From an uncultured Oscillospiraceae bacterium (GTDB lineage Bacteria; Bacillota; Clostridia; Oscillospirales; Ruminococcaceae), in NCBI GenBank assembly GCA_949745795.1, contig CATKAZ010000086.1, forward strand, positions 1 to 48,640: a DNA stretch of 48,640 nucleotides, given 5' to 3'. Numbering within the stretch: position 1 is the first letter of the stretch; each line of letters opens with the position of its first letter. A program made the position numbers and the translations under genes. The notes under the pieces are model-generated. The model was not told where the DNA came from, ran no database searches, and was given only the letters and a program-made list of their open reading frames with translations. Positions 23,231-31,992 of this stretch are shown in pieces.

Positions 23231-26200
23231 ATGTATTTAAAATCATTGGAATTGCAAGGCTTTAAGTCATTTCCGGATAAAATAAAGCTTACCTTTGACA
23301 AGGGTTTTACAGCTGTTGTAGGACCCAACGGCAGCGGAAAAAGTAATATCGGCGACTCTGTAAGATGGGTATTGGGGGAACAATCTACCAAAACACTTCG
23401 CGGAAATAAAATGGAAGATGTTATTTTTTCCGGTACTGTTGCAAGAAAACCGGTGGGTTTTGCTATGGTAACGCTGAATATTGATAATTCAGACAGGGAG
23501 CTTAACAGTGATGATGATGAAGTAAGCGTTACAAGAAAGCTTTACAGAAGCGGTGAAAGCGAATATAAAATAAACGGTAAAAGCGTACGTCTTAAGGATA
23601 TAAACGAGCTGTTTATGGATACCGGTTTGGGGCGTGACGGGTATTCGATTATCGGACAGGGAAGAATTGCTGAAATTGTCAGCGCTAAGAGTAATGAACG
23701 CCGTGACATATTTGAGGAAGCAGCGGGAATATCTAAATTCAGATATAAAAAAGTCGAGGCAGAAAAAAAGCTTGCCGCCGCACATGATAATCTTATAAGG
23801 CTTAATGATATAGTAGCAGAGCTTGAGGGACGTGTAGGACCGCTTAAAATTCAATCTGAAAGAGCGGAAAAGTTTGTTGTGCTTGCAGGGCAGAAAAAAA
23901 CTTTGGAAATTTCCGTTTGGGTCAATCATCTTGAGGAGCTTAAATCAAAGCTTGACGAGCTTGAAAATGCACTGCTTATAAATAAGACAGAATATGAAAA
24001 TATTCAAAATGATATCGAACGGGAAGAACTTAAAATTCAGGACGGTTACAGAAAAATTCAGGAAAGTACTGTAAACATTGAAGATCTGAGAGAAAAAATC
24101 TTACAGACCGAACAATTTTCTTCAAAGTATAAATCTGATATAGCGGTATGTGAAAACGATATTGCTCACAGTGAGGGCTCATTGACTTCTATTAAAGAAC
24201 AGCAGAAGAATCAGTCTGCTTATAAAGAAAAAATCAGAATACAAATTGAAGAAAAAATAACCCAGCTTGAAAAAATAAAAAAACAGTCTGAGAGTATTGA
24301 AAGGCAGCTTGAAGAAGTAAAAAAAGGATTTGAAGAAGCTCAGCGTGAAGCGGAAGTTATAGGCAAAAACTCGGATATGACCGGTAATGAGATAAATAAT
24401 TTATATATAAAGCTCAGCGAATTTCGTTCGGAAATAGGCAATTCCGATTCATCGGCACAGGACGCCGAAGAGCAGTTGGAAATACTGGCAAATCAAAGAA
24501 AGCAGTTAAGCGAACTTGCAGAACAGTACGGTAAAGAGAAAGAGGAGATTTCCGACGGTATAAGAGTATTAAAAGAAAAATCCGAAGAATTGAAAAACAA
24601 GTTTTCCGGACTGACAAATCTTTATGACGATAAAGTTTCAAAGCTTAATGAATATAAAAAGGAAAGTGAAAATATACTTTTCGCTATTAGAGCAAAAGAA
24701 CAGAGAAAAAAGCTTTTGATCGATTTGGAAAATAATATGGAAGGTTTTGCTAAAAGTGTCAGGGAGATAATCAAAGCAGCCTCCGGAGGAAGAATAAGCG
24801 GAATTAAGGGAACAGTAGCTCAGCTTATTAATGTAAAACAGGAGTATGCAACGGCTATTGAAACTGCCTTGGGCGGAGCTATGCAGAATATAATCGTTGA
24901 GGACGATACTGCTGCAAAACGATGTATAAGAATGCTAAAGGAACAGAGAATGGGTCGTGCCACATTTTTGCCTATGACTTCAGTCAGGGGAAATGTTCTC
25001 AATGAACAGCGCCTTTATTCTGAAAACGGATTTATTTCAATGGCAAATGAACTGGTGGAATTTGATGACCAGTACAGAGGAATTGTAAATTCTCTGCTTG
25101 GGCGCACCGCAGTGGCAGACGATATAGACAGTGCGGCAATGATTGCTAAAAAATTCGGGTATAAGTTCAGAATAGTAACTTTGGACGGTCAGGTTGTCAA
25201 TGCCGGAGGCTCGTTTACTGGCGGTTCAGCCGTGCATTCGGCAGGTGTGTTTTCACGTAAAAACGAGCTGGACAGTATTGAAAAGGACATTGAAAGCTTA
25301 AATGCAAAGCGTTCTGAAGCGGCATTGAAAACCCAGAAGCTTTCCGATGAAACTCAAAAGCTTGCGAAACAATCCGAGGATATAAAGGAAGAAATGACTG
25401 TTTTGTCTCAGGATAAAATCAGATTTGATTCGGAGTATGCCCGTGTGTGCGCATTGGAAAAACAAACAGCTTCTCAGGCCGGGGATTTTGAAGAACGATT
25501 TAACAATCTTCAGGATAAGAAGAAAAATGCTTTGGAAAATGCTAAGAACGCACAGGAAAAATTTGAGGAAATAAGAAATCGTATTCGTATTGCGGAGGAA
25601 AATCTTGTTAAGGAACAGGGCAGAAAGGAATCTGTAAGAAACCGAAGAGAATCTCTCTCGAGTGAAATGTCAGAACTGAAAATAAAATCTGCCGAACTTG
25701 CTAAGGATTATGAATCTTCACAGAGAGAAATGGATACTTTGAAATCCGGTTTGAATGATACTGATGATAATCTAAATAGATTGTCTGAAGAAGAAGAAAA
25801 TTTTGAACGTATTATCAAAGAAAAAAACGAACTTATCGGAGAACGCAGACAGCAGCTGGAAGACGTTAAAACCACAATTGAAAACTGCAATACCGATATA
25901 AAAAAGTGGCAGAATATTCATCGTGAACAGGATATGTATGTTACAAATTTAAGAAACGGAATGAAAGCGCTTAATGACGCTAAGGAAAAATATTCCGGTG
26001 AAATTTCTAAGATTGATGAACGTAAATTATCCGCACAGCGTGATTATGACAGTATAATAAATCAGCTTTACGAGGTTTATGAAATGACTCGTTCTGAAGC
26101 GGAAAATGCGGCTGAAAAAATTGATGACCGCATGGCGGCTCAGAAAGAGCTTAACGAGATTAAAATGAAAATACGTGCTCTCGGAAATGTAAACGTAGGC

Positions 26201-26794
26201 GCTATTGAAGAATATAAGGAAGTTTCAGAAAGATTTAAATTTTTGTCTGAACAGCTGTCAGATGTGAGAACCTCAAAGCGTGACCTTGAAAAGCTTATTG
26301 AAGATTTGACGGGAGATATGTGCCGTATATTTGCGGAAAGCTTTGTAATTATAAATAATAACTTCAAGTCTATTTTTACAGAGCTGTTCGGGGGCGGAAA
26401 GGCAGAGCTTATACTTACCGATCCGGAAAACGTTTTGGAATCGGGAATTGAAATCAGGGTAGCGCCGCCGGGAAAGGTGATAAAAAATCTTATTTCACTG
26501 TCCGGAGGAGAGCAGTCGTTCGTTGCAATATGTATTTATTTTGCTATACTTAAACTTAAACCTGCGCCTTTTTGTATTCTTGATGAAATTGACGCCGCCC
26601 TTGACGAAGTCAATGTTAAGAAGTACGCTCAGTATCTGAAAAAGTTTACGGATAAAACTCAATTTGTACTGGTAACTCACAGACGCAGCGCAATGGAGGA
26701 AGCCAATGTTCTTTACGGCGTTACAATGCAGGAAGACGGTATTTCTAAGCTGCTGAAAATGGAACAGGTTGATATTGAAAATACAGCTCAATAG
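23231..26794 (+). CDS. smc: Chromosome segregation protein SMC
   Basis: 1187 residues, normal bacterial SMC size. SMC dimers with ScpA and ScpB compact and separate chromosomes. Walker A GPNGSGKS lies at 31-38. Long coiled coils flank a glycine-rich hinge around 510-680 (GRISGIKGTVAQLI, GGSFTGGS). The C-terminal head has LSGGEQ from 1090 and Walker B CILDEIDAALDE from 1115. AGAGGATAAC precedes ATG 23231, 3 bases after the radical SAM gene. The gene is followed closely by ftsY. Confidence 0.98.
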   Translation: MYLKSLELQGFKSFPDKIKLTFDKGFTAVVGPNGSGKSNIGDSVRWVLGEQSTKTLRGNKMEDVIFSGTVARKPVGFAMVTLNIDNSDRELNSDDDEVSVTRKLYRSGESEYKINGKSVRLKDINELFMDTGLGRDGYSIIGQGRIAEIVSAKSNERRDIFEEAAGISKFRYKKVEAEKKLAAAHDNLIRLNDIVAELEGRVGPLKIQSERAEKFVVLAGQKKTLEISVWVNHLEELKSKLDELENALLINKTEYENIQNDIEREELKIQDGYRKIQESTVNIEDLREKILQTEQFSSKYKSDIAVCENDIAHSEGSLTSIKEQQKNQSAYKEKIRIQIEEKITQLEKIKKQSESIERQLEEVKKGFEEAQREAEVIGKNSDMTGNEINNLYIKLSEFRSEIGNSDSSAQDAEEQLEILANQRKQLSELAEQYGKEKEEISDGIRVLKEKSEELKNKFSGLTNLYDDKVSKLNEYKKESENILFAIRAKEQRKKLLIDLENNMEGFAKSVREIIKAASGGRISGIKGTVAQLINVKQEYATAIETALGGAMQNIIVEDDTAAKRCIRMLKEQRMGRATFLPMTSVRGNVLNEQRLYSENGFISMANELVEFDDQYRGIVNSLLGRTAVADDIDSAAMIAKKFGYKFRIVTLDGQVVNAGGSFTGGSAVHSAGVFSRKNELDSIEKDIESLNAKRSEAALKTQKLSDETQKLAKQSEDIKEEMTVLSQDKIRFDSEYARVCALEKQTASQAGDFEERFNNLQDKKKNALENAKNAQEKFEEIRNRIRIAEENLVKEQGRKESVRNRRESLSSEMSELKIKSAELAKDYESSQREMDTLKSGLNDTDDNLNRLSEEEENFERIIKEKNELIGERRQQLEDVKTTIENCNTDIKKWQNIHREQDMYVTNLRNGMKALNDAKEKYSGEISKIDERKLSAQRDYDSIINQLYEVYEMTRSEAENAAEKIDDRMAAQKELNEIKMKIRALGNVNVGAIEEYKEVSERFKFLSEQLSDVRTSKRDLEKLIEDLTGDMCRIFAESFVIINNNFKSIFTELFGGGKAELILTDPENVLESGIEIRVAPPGKVIKNLISLSGGEQSFVAICIYFAILKLKPAPFCILDEIDAALDEVNVKKYAQYLKKFTDKTQFVLVTHRRSAMEEANVLYGVTMQEDGISKLLKMEQVDIENTAQ

Positions 26795-26811
26795 TCGGGA
26801 GGATTTAGATT

Positions 26812-27762
26812 ATGGGATTTTTCAGTAAAATTAAAGACGGTCTTAAAAAGACCAAGGAATCAATGGTAAAGAAGATGCAGAAGGTTGTAAATTCCTTTAC
26901 TAAAATTGATGAAGAATTATTTGAACAGTTAGAAGAAACAATGATAATGAGCGATATGGGTGTTGAAACCTCTGTTCAGATATGTGAAGAACTCAGAAAA
27001 AGAATCAAGGAAAGAGGAATTACAGATCCGTCCGTTATAATGGAGCTTATTCAGGAAATCATTGCTGAAATGATGGGAGTTGATACGGAACTTGATTTAT
27101 CATCAAAACCGTCTGTTATAATGGTTATAGGTGTAAACGGTGCGGGTAAGACTACTACTATAGGAAAAATGTGCCATCAGTTTATAAACGACGGCAAAAA
27201 GGTCATTGTTGCCGCTGCCGATACTTTCCGTGCGGCTGCTATCGATCAGCTTCAGGTATGGACTGACCGTGCCGGTGCGGATATTGTAAAGCATGCGGAG
27301 GGTTCTGATCCGGCTTCTGTTGTTTATGACGCTATTGCCGCCGCTAAGGCAAGAAACTGTGATGTACTGATATGCGATACCGCAGGCAGACTTCATAATA
27401 AGAAAAATCTTATGGACGAACTGGCAAAAATGAACAGAATCATTGAAAGGGAAGCACCGGACAGTTCTAAGGAAGTTCTTTTAGTGCTGGACGCTACGAC
27501 CGGTCAGAACGCTGTTAATCAGGCAAGACTTTTTAAAGAGGTTGCGCCTATCTCGGGTATTGTACTAACCAAGCTTGACGGTACTGCAAAAGGCGGTATT
27601 GTAATTTCTATTAAAAATGAATTGGATATACCCGTTAAATTGATTGGTGTCGGAGAAAAGATCGACGACCTTCAGCCGTTTAACAGCCGTGATTTTGTAA
27701 GGGCATTATTTGAGGGTACTTCAAAAACGGTACAGACAGAAGAGGACAATGAAAATGAGTAA
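26812..27762 (+). CDS. ftsY: Signal recognition particle receptor FtsY
   Basis: 316 residues. FtsY docks SRP-ribosome complexes at the membrane translocon. A short basic N-terminus and helical N domain lead into the GTPase domain: GVNGAGKT (107-114), DTFRAAAIDQL, DTAGRLHNKKNLM, TKLDGTAKGG and GVGEKIDDLQPF. The acidic A domain of some relatives is essentially missing, as is usual in Firmicutes. GGGAGGATTTAG lies before ATG 26812. The stop overlaps the start of rdgB. Confidence 0.97.
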   Translation: MGFFSKIKDGLKKTKESMVKKMQKVVNSFTKIDEELFEQLEETMIMSDMGVETSVQICEELRKRIKERGITDPSVIMELIQEIIAEMMGVDTELDLSSKPSVIMVIGVNGAGKTTTIGKMCHQFINDGKKVIVAAADTFRAAAIDQLQVWTDRAGADIVKHAEGSDPASVVYDAIAAAKARNCDVLICDTAGRLHNKKNLMDELAKMNRIIEREAPDSSKEVLLVLDATTGQNAVNQARLFKEVAPISGIVLTKLDGTAKGGIVISIKNELDIPVKLIGVGEKIDDLQPFNSRDFVRALFEGTSKTVQTEEDNENE

Positions 27763-28336
27763 AAAAATAATTCTTGCAAGTAATAATAAAGGAAAAATCA
27801 GGGAAATTCAAGAAATACTGAGTCCTTTGGGTTATGAAATTATATCTATGAAAGATTCGGGAATTGATATTGAAATTGAAGAAAACGGAAAAACTTTTAA
27901 AGAAAATGCAGGAATAAAAGCAAGAGCAATTTATGAAATCAGTCACATTGACGTTATTGCCGATGACAGCGGTTTGGAAGTGGATTATTTAAACGGCGCT
28001 CCGGGAGTGTATTCTCACAGATATGCAGGCGAAAACGCTACAGATGCAGACAGAAACGATAAATTATTGTCAGAGCTTTCAAGTGTTCCGGAAGAAAAAA
28101 GAGGGGCGGCATTTGTCTGCGAGATTTGCTATATTGATGAGATCGGCAGAGAGCAGTATGTAAGAGGAGAATGCAGAGGCAAAATCGGATATGAACCAAT
28201 AGGCGAAAACGGTTTCGGATATGATCCGCTTTTTATGTACGGTGACAGATCATTTGCGGAAATTTCAGCGGAAGAAAAAAATAAAATCAGTCATAGGGCA
28301 GATGCTTTGAAGAAGCTATGCGATATATTGAAATGA
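27755..28336 (+). CDS. rdgB: dITP/XTP pyrophosphatase (RdgB/HAM1)
   Basis: 193 residues. It hydrolyses non-canonical purine triphosphates to keep them out of DNA. ILASNNKGKIREIQEIL is the classic start, with TFKENAGIKARA, VIADDSGLEVDYLNGAPGVYSHRYAG and ENGFGYDPLF. I chose ATG 27755, which overlaps the ftsY stop, because it starts directly at the family motif; in-frame codons farther upstream code inside ftsY. Confidence 0.95.
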   Translation: MSKKIILASNNKGKIREIQEILSPLGYEIISMKDSGIDIEIEENGKTFKENAGIKARAIYEISHIDVIADDSGLEVDYLNGAPGVYSHRYAGENATDADRNDKLLSELSSVPEEKRGAAFVCEICYIDEIGREQYVRGECRGKIGYEPIGENGFGYDPLFMYGDRSFAEISAEEKNKISHRADALKKLCDILK

Positions 28337-28351
28337 TGAAAGGAAAAATGA

Positions 28352-28645
28352 ATGCTAAACAGTAAACAGAGAGCTTTGCTGCGTGGGATCGCAAGCAATT
28401 ATGAAACAATATTTCAGATCGGTAAGGGCGGTATTTCCGAAACCTTGATTTCACAGGTAGATGACGCACTTAGAAAAAGAGAACTTATAAAACTTCGTGT
28501 ATTGGACAACAGTATGTATACTTCTAGAGAAGCGGCAGAAGAAATTGCGTCAAAAACAGGTGCTGATGTTGTTCAGGTAATCGGCAGCAGGTTTGTTCTT
28601 TTTAAAAGAAATCACAAAGAGCCTGTTTTAGAAATTAAACTGTAA
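28352..28645 (+). CDS. yhbY: YhbY-type RNA-binding protein (CRM domain)
   Basis: 97 residues forming one CRM domain: LNSKQRALLRGIASNYE, the conserved QIGKGGISETLI loop and VLDNSMYTSREAAEEIA. YhbY-like proteins bind pre-50S ribosomes and RNA. It lies 15 bases after rdgB and 1 base before nadD, the usual clostridial yhbY-nadD-yqeK-LCP-rsfS order. Confidence 0.93.
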   Translation: MLNSKQRALLRGIASNYETIFQIGKGGISETLISQVDDALRKRELIKLRVLDNSMYTSREAAEEIASKTGADVVQVIGSRFVLFKRNHKEPVLEIKL

Positions 28646-28646
28646 T

Positions 28647-29243
28647 ATGGCAAAAATCGGACTGTTCGGAGGAAGCTTTAACCCGATCCATAACGGACAT
28701 ATAAATCTTGCAGTAAGCGTCAAAAATGCATTGGAACTTGATAAGGTCATATTTATTCCGTCCGGGATTGCACCGCATAAATCCAGCGATGAATATATGT
28801 CGGCTGATGACAGACTTGAAATGTGCCGATTGGCTCTGGAAGAATATAGTAATTTTGAAATAAGCGATTATGAAATATGCAGGTGCGGCAAGAGTTATAC
28901 TGTGTATACAGTAAGGCACTTTAAACAGCTTTATCCATATGATGAGTTGGTTTTAATGGTCGGGAGCGATATGTTTTTGACTTTTGATCAATGGTATGAA
29001 TATCGTGAAATTCTTGAAAAAGTAACTTTAGCGGCAATTTCTCGTTACGGTTCGGATTTAAATGAATTATATAAAATGTGTGAAAACTTGAGCTTGTTTG
29101 GTAAGGTAATTGTCGTAAATGCCGGTGCAGTTACAATATCCTCCACAAAAATACGAAAAATGATAAAAAATAATGAAGATTTATCTTGCTATTTAAACGG
29201 AAAAGTAGTAAAATATATTATGCTGAAAAATCTGTATTCATAA
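28647..29243 (+). CDS. nadD: Nicotinate-nucleotide adenylyltransferase
   Basis: 198 residues. It makes deamido-NAD from nicotinate mononucleotide and ATP. GLFGGSFNPIHNGHINLA holds the HxGH nucleotidyltransferase motif, FIPSGIAPHK binds substrate, and ISSTKIR is the C-terminal phosphate-binding motif. It starts 1 base after yhbY and leads into yqeK after a 65-base gap. Confidence 0.96.
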   Translation: MAKIGLFGGSFNPIHNGHINLAVSVKNALELDKVIFIPSGIAPHKSSDEYMSADDRLEMCRLALEEYSNFEISDYEICRCGKSYTVYTVRHFKQLYPYDELVLMVGSDMFLTFDQWYEYREILEKVTLAAISRYGSDLNELYKMCENLSLFGKVIVVNAGAVTISSTKIRKMIKNNEDLSCYLNGKVVKYIMLKNLYS

Positions 29244-29308
29244 TATCGGGATTTTGATTTTCAGTATTAAATATTAATTGGTATTTTATAAACCGGAGGA
29301 ATATAATT

Positions 29309-29917
29309 ATGTATTCTTTGGAAGAATTGAAATCCTTTCTTAAAAAAAGACTTTCAAAAAAACGATTTGTTCATTCACTGTATGTAGCAGACGAAGCTTA
29401 TAAGCTTGCAGGGTTTTATGGGGAAGATCCTGACAAAGCTTATCTGGCAGGACTTCTTCATGATGTTTGTAAGGAAAGTCCGGCGGCAGAACAAGAAGAA
29501 CTTATGCTTAAAGGTAATATGAATATTTCCGGAGCGGAATTATCAACAAAGGCTTTGTGGCATGGTCCGGCAGGAGCTTATTTTCTTAAAGCCGAATTAG
29601 AGATTAATGACAGCGATATCCTGAATGCTGTTAGGTTTCATACAATAGGAAAAGCAGGTATGTCAAGGTTTGAGGAAATTATTTATATGGCAGATCTTAT
29701 TTCCGAAGACAGGGATTACAAGGATGTTGATAAGATGCGTAAACTGGCATACACAGATTTTGAAAAAGCTATGTATGAAGCAGTTTGCTATTCAATGGAA
29801 TGTGTAATAAAAAAACAAAATTATATTCCTGAATATACGGTTGATTTGTATAATCAATACGCTTATATATGTTCAGCATGCAAGAAAAATAAGGAGAAAA
29901 ATGATGGCAAAAAATAA
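29309..29917 (+). CDS. yqeK: YqeK-type HD-domain hydrolase
   Basis: 202 residues. KRFVHSLYVADEA and LAGLLHDVCKE supply the HD metal-binding residues, ALWHGPAGAYF and IYMADLISEDRDY the rest. YqeK enzymes cleave diadenosine tetraphosphate symmetrically to ADP. AACCGGAGGAATATAATT precedes ATG 29309. The C-terminus has a lysine-rich tail whose codons include the ribosome binding site and start of the next gene (14-base overlap). Confidence 0.93.
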   Translation: MYSLEELKSFLKKRLSKKRFVHSLYVADEAYKLAGFYGEDPDKAYLAGLLHDVCKESPAAEQEELMLKGNMNISGAELSTKALWHGPAGAYFLKAELEINDSDILNAVRFHTIGKAGMSRFEEIIYMADLISEDRDYKDVDKMRKLAYTDFEKAMYEAVCYSMECVIKKQNYIPEYTVDLYNQYAYICSACKKNKEKNDGKK

Positions 29918-31208
29918 TAATAACACAGGTAAGAACAATATATCCGGTGCAGTTGATAAGAAGCCTAAGATTAGAAAGAAAAAATCTTCAATGAAGGAAA
30001 AAATAATAATTGCAGTATCAATTATTGCGGCTGTAATAATTATTGCTGTCATGGTTCTTAATATTCCGATTATTCCCGTTAACAGAACAAAGGACGGTCT
30101 TACATATACTGAGCATATTTCTATAATCAGATGGATAAAGGAACTTCAGCCAATGGCAGATATGGAGGGACTTTTGTCTGCCGATCCGAACAGCTATGAA
30201 TTAAACAGCGGTGCAGATAATATTGATGATAAGCGTGACTTTACAAATGATCAGATAATTGAAGGTCAGTTTACGGTTCTGCTTTTGGGATTTGATGAAG
30301 ACCGCTCAAATTCCGATGTTATGATGCTGTTCCATTTTGATATTATAAATGATAAAATTAATGTTCTTCAAATTCCTAGAGATAGCTTTGTGCCGGATTA
30401 TACGTACAGTGAAAACGGAAAAATCAACAGTGTATATACATTAGGAGATGAAAATCTGATTCCGATTCAGAGAGTTGTTGACGCAGTAAGGGATACCTTC
30501 GGAATTCCGATCGATAGATATATAACAACCGGATGCGATGATATTGTTGATATGGTTGATTTGATCGGGGGCATTCCGATAAATCTTCCTGAAGATGTTT
30601 TCTATTCTTATGATAAAATTCTTTATGCCGGTGAACAGGTGCTTAACGGTGAACAGGCAGAATTGTTTGTTCGTGCGAGAAAAGGGTATATGGAAGGTGA
30701 TATCGGGCGTGTTAAGGCACAGAGAATATTTATGGCGGCATGTATGGAAAAAGCTCTTAATATGGGAACAGTTGAATTGACTAAATTTCTTACAGAGGTC
30801 TATAATAAAGAGTATATAGCGACAGATCTGACTTTGCAGGAAATGAGTATACTTTCGGATTTCGGAAGCAATATGAATTTGGATGATGTAACTGTCCACA
30901 TGGTTCCGGGAGAAGCGGTAGATGATTATAATGGTTATTCGGTATGGTCAATTCATAAAAATGCAACTATTGATATACTCAATGAGCATTTCAGACCGTA
31001 TCAGCCTGATTTAAGCTATGATTCGCTTCCTATCACGGAGCTTGTTGAAAGTGATTATTATACAACAGATATTTATGATGAAAATCAGGATACTTTACAG
31101 GATATTGCAAACGGAGCTACTCCGGGAGAGAGCAAAAAGAAAATAACGGGTACTTCATCAACAGAAGATACCGGCGGATATGAAGAAAGTGAATACAGCG
31201 GATATTAA
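29904..31208 (+). CDS. LytR-CpsA-Psr family cell-wall glycopolymer ligase
   Basis: 434 residues. A basic cytoplasmic N-terminus with many Asn and Lys residues is followed by one membrane helix (IIIAVSIIAAVIIIAVMVL) and an extracellular LCP domain: TVLLLGFDED, QIPRDSFVPD, DMVDLIGGIPINLPEDV and LFVRARKGYMEGDIGRVKAQRIF, holding the conserved Asp and Arg residues. LCP enzymes attach teichoic acid or polysaccharide to peptidoglycan. The end is Ser/Thr/Glu/Tyr rich. ATG 29904 has AAGGAG 7 bases upstream; ATG 29901 is the alternative. Confidence 0.92.
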   Translation: MAKNNNNTGKNNISGAVDKKPKIRKKKSSMKEKIIIAVSIIAAVIIIAVMVLNIPIIPVNRTKDGLTYTEHISIIRWIKELQPMADMEGLLSADPNSYELNSGADNIDDKRDFTNDQIIEGQFTVLLLGFDEDRSNSDVMMLFHFDIINDKINVLQIPRDSFVPDYTYSENGKINSVYTLGDENLIPIQRVVDAVRDTFGIPIDRYITTGCDDIVDMVDLIGGIPINLPEDVFYSYDKILYAGEQVLNGEQAELFVRARKGYMEGDIGRVKAQRIFMAACMEKALNMGTVELTKFLTEVYNKEYIATDLTLQEMSILSDFGSNMNLDDVTVHMVPGEAVDDYNGYSVWSIHKNATIDILNEHFRPYQPDLSYDSLPITELVESDYYTTDIYDENQDTLQDIANGATPGESKKKITGTSSTEDTGGYEESEYSGY

Positions 31209-31228
31209 TTATTAAAAGGAGATAATTT

Positions 31229-31588
31229 ATGACTCAAAAGGAAATGCTGAAAACTATAATCAGTACACTTGATAAAAAGAAGGCAGATAGTATTCAGGCT
31301 ATAAAAATTTCCGATCTTACAATTTTAGCGGATTATTTTGTAATTGCAAGCGGAAACAGTTCAACTCAGACAAAAACTTTAGCTGAAGAAGTTGAATATC
31401 AGATGTCACAAGCAGGCATTGAACCAAACAGAAAAGAAGGGTATAACGGTTCTAATTGGGTAATACTTGATTACGGCGATATAGTGGTTCATGTTTTCTA
31501 TAAGGAAACAAGAGATTATTATCAGCTTGAAAGACTGTGGGCAGACGGTGAAAAAATTGACATTGAGGAATATGTAACCGAGGAGTGA
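31229..31588 (+). CDS. rsfS: Ribosomal silencing factor RsfS
   Basis: 119 residues. RsfS binds L14 and blocks subunit joining in starvation. ILADYFVIASGNSSTQTKTLAEEV and the GSNWVILDYGDIVVHVFYKETRDYYQLERLW block are unmistakable. AAAAGGAGATAATTT precedes ATG 31229. The order yqeK, LCP, rsfS is conserved in clostridia. Confidence 0.97.
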   Translation: MTQKEMLKTIISTLDKKKADSIQAIKISDLTILADYFVIASGNSSTQTKTLAEEVEYQMSQAGIEPNRKEGYNGSNWVILDYGDIVVHVFYKETRDYYQLERLWADGEKIDIEEYVTEE

Positions 31589-31593
31589 CAGTA

Positions 31594-31947
31594 ATGCATA
31601 CTAATAATTCAAAGGGACGTAATATAGCGTTAATAGCAGGCATTTATTTTATTATAAAATCGGTCTTAAACCTGATTTTAGGCGGAGGAGTATTTGATGT
31701 AATTATATCTGTTGCCGAAGCGGCTGTGCTATATACCGGACTTATGTATATGAACTATGTTATTGCGGCAATTGCGGCAATTATAGTACTTGTACATCTT
31801 CCTGCAAATATAAGTCATTTTACGGATAATTGGCTGTATCTTATCGAGGGTATAATTGATATTATATTTGCAGTTATAATTTGCATAAATCCAAATGTTA
31901 GGGAGCACTTCACAAATCAGTGGTCAGGCAACTCCGGCAGTAAGTAA
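31594..31947 (+). CDS. Small multi-spanning membrane protein, unknown function
   Basis: 117 residues with about four hydrophobic segments (IALIAGIYFIIKSVLNLIL, VIISVAEAAVLYTGLMYM, YVIAAIAAIIVLVHLPA, LIEGIIDIIFAVIICI) and little else. I recognise no family. ATG 31594 follows GAGGAGTGACAGTA, with the binding site inside the end of rsfS, so translation is probably coupled. An in-frame GTG at 31585 is too close to the binding site. It sits between rsfS and leuS. Confidence 0.8.
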   Translation: MHTNNSKGRNIALIAGIYFIIKSVLNLILGGGVFDVIISVAEAAVLYTGLMYMNYVIAAIAAIIVLVHLPANISHFTDNWLYLIEGIIDIIFAVIICINPNVREHFTNQWSGNSGSK

Positions 31948-31992
31948 AAAGCGGAATCGATATAAATTAATTGTTAAAGAGGAATGATATAA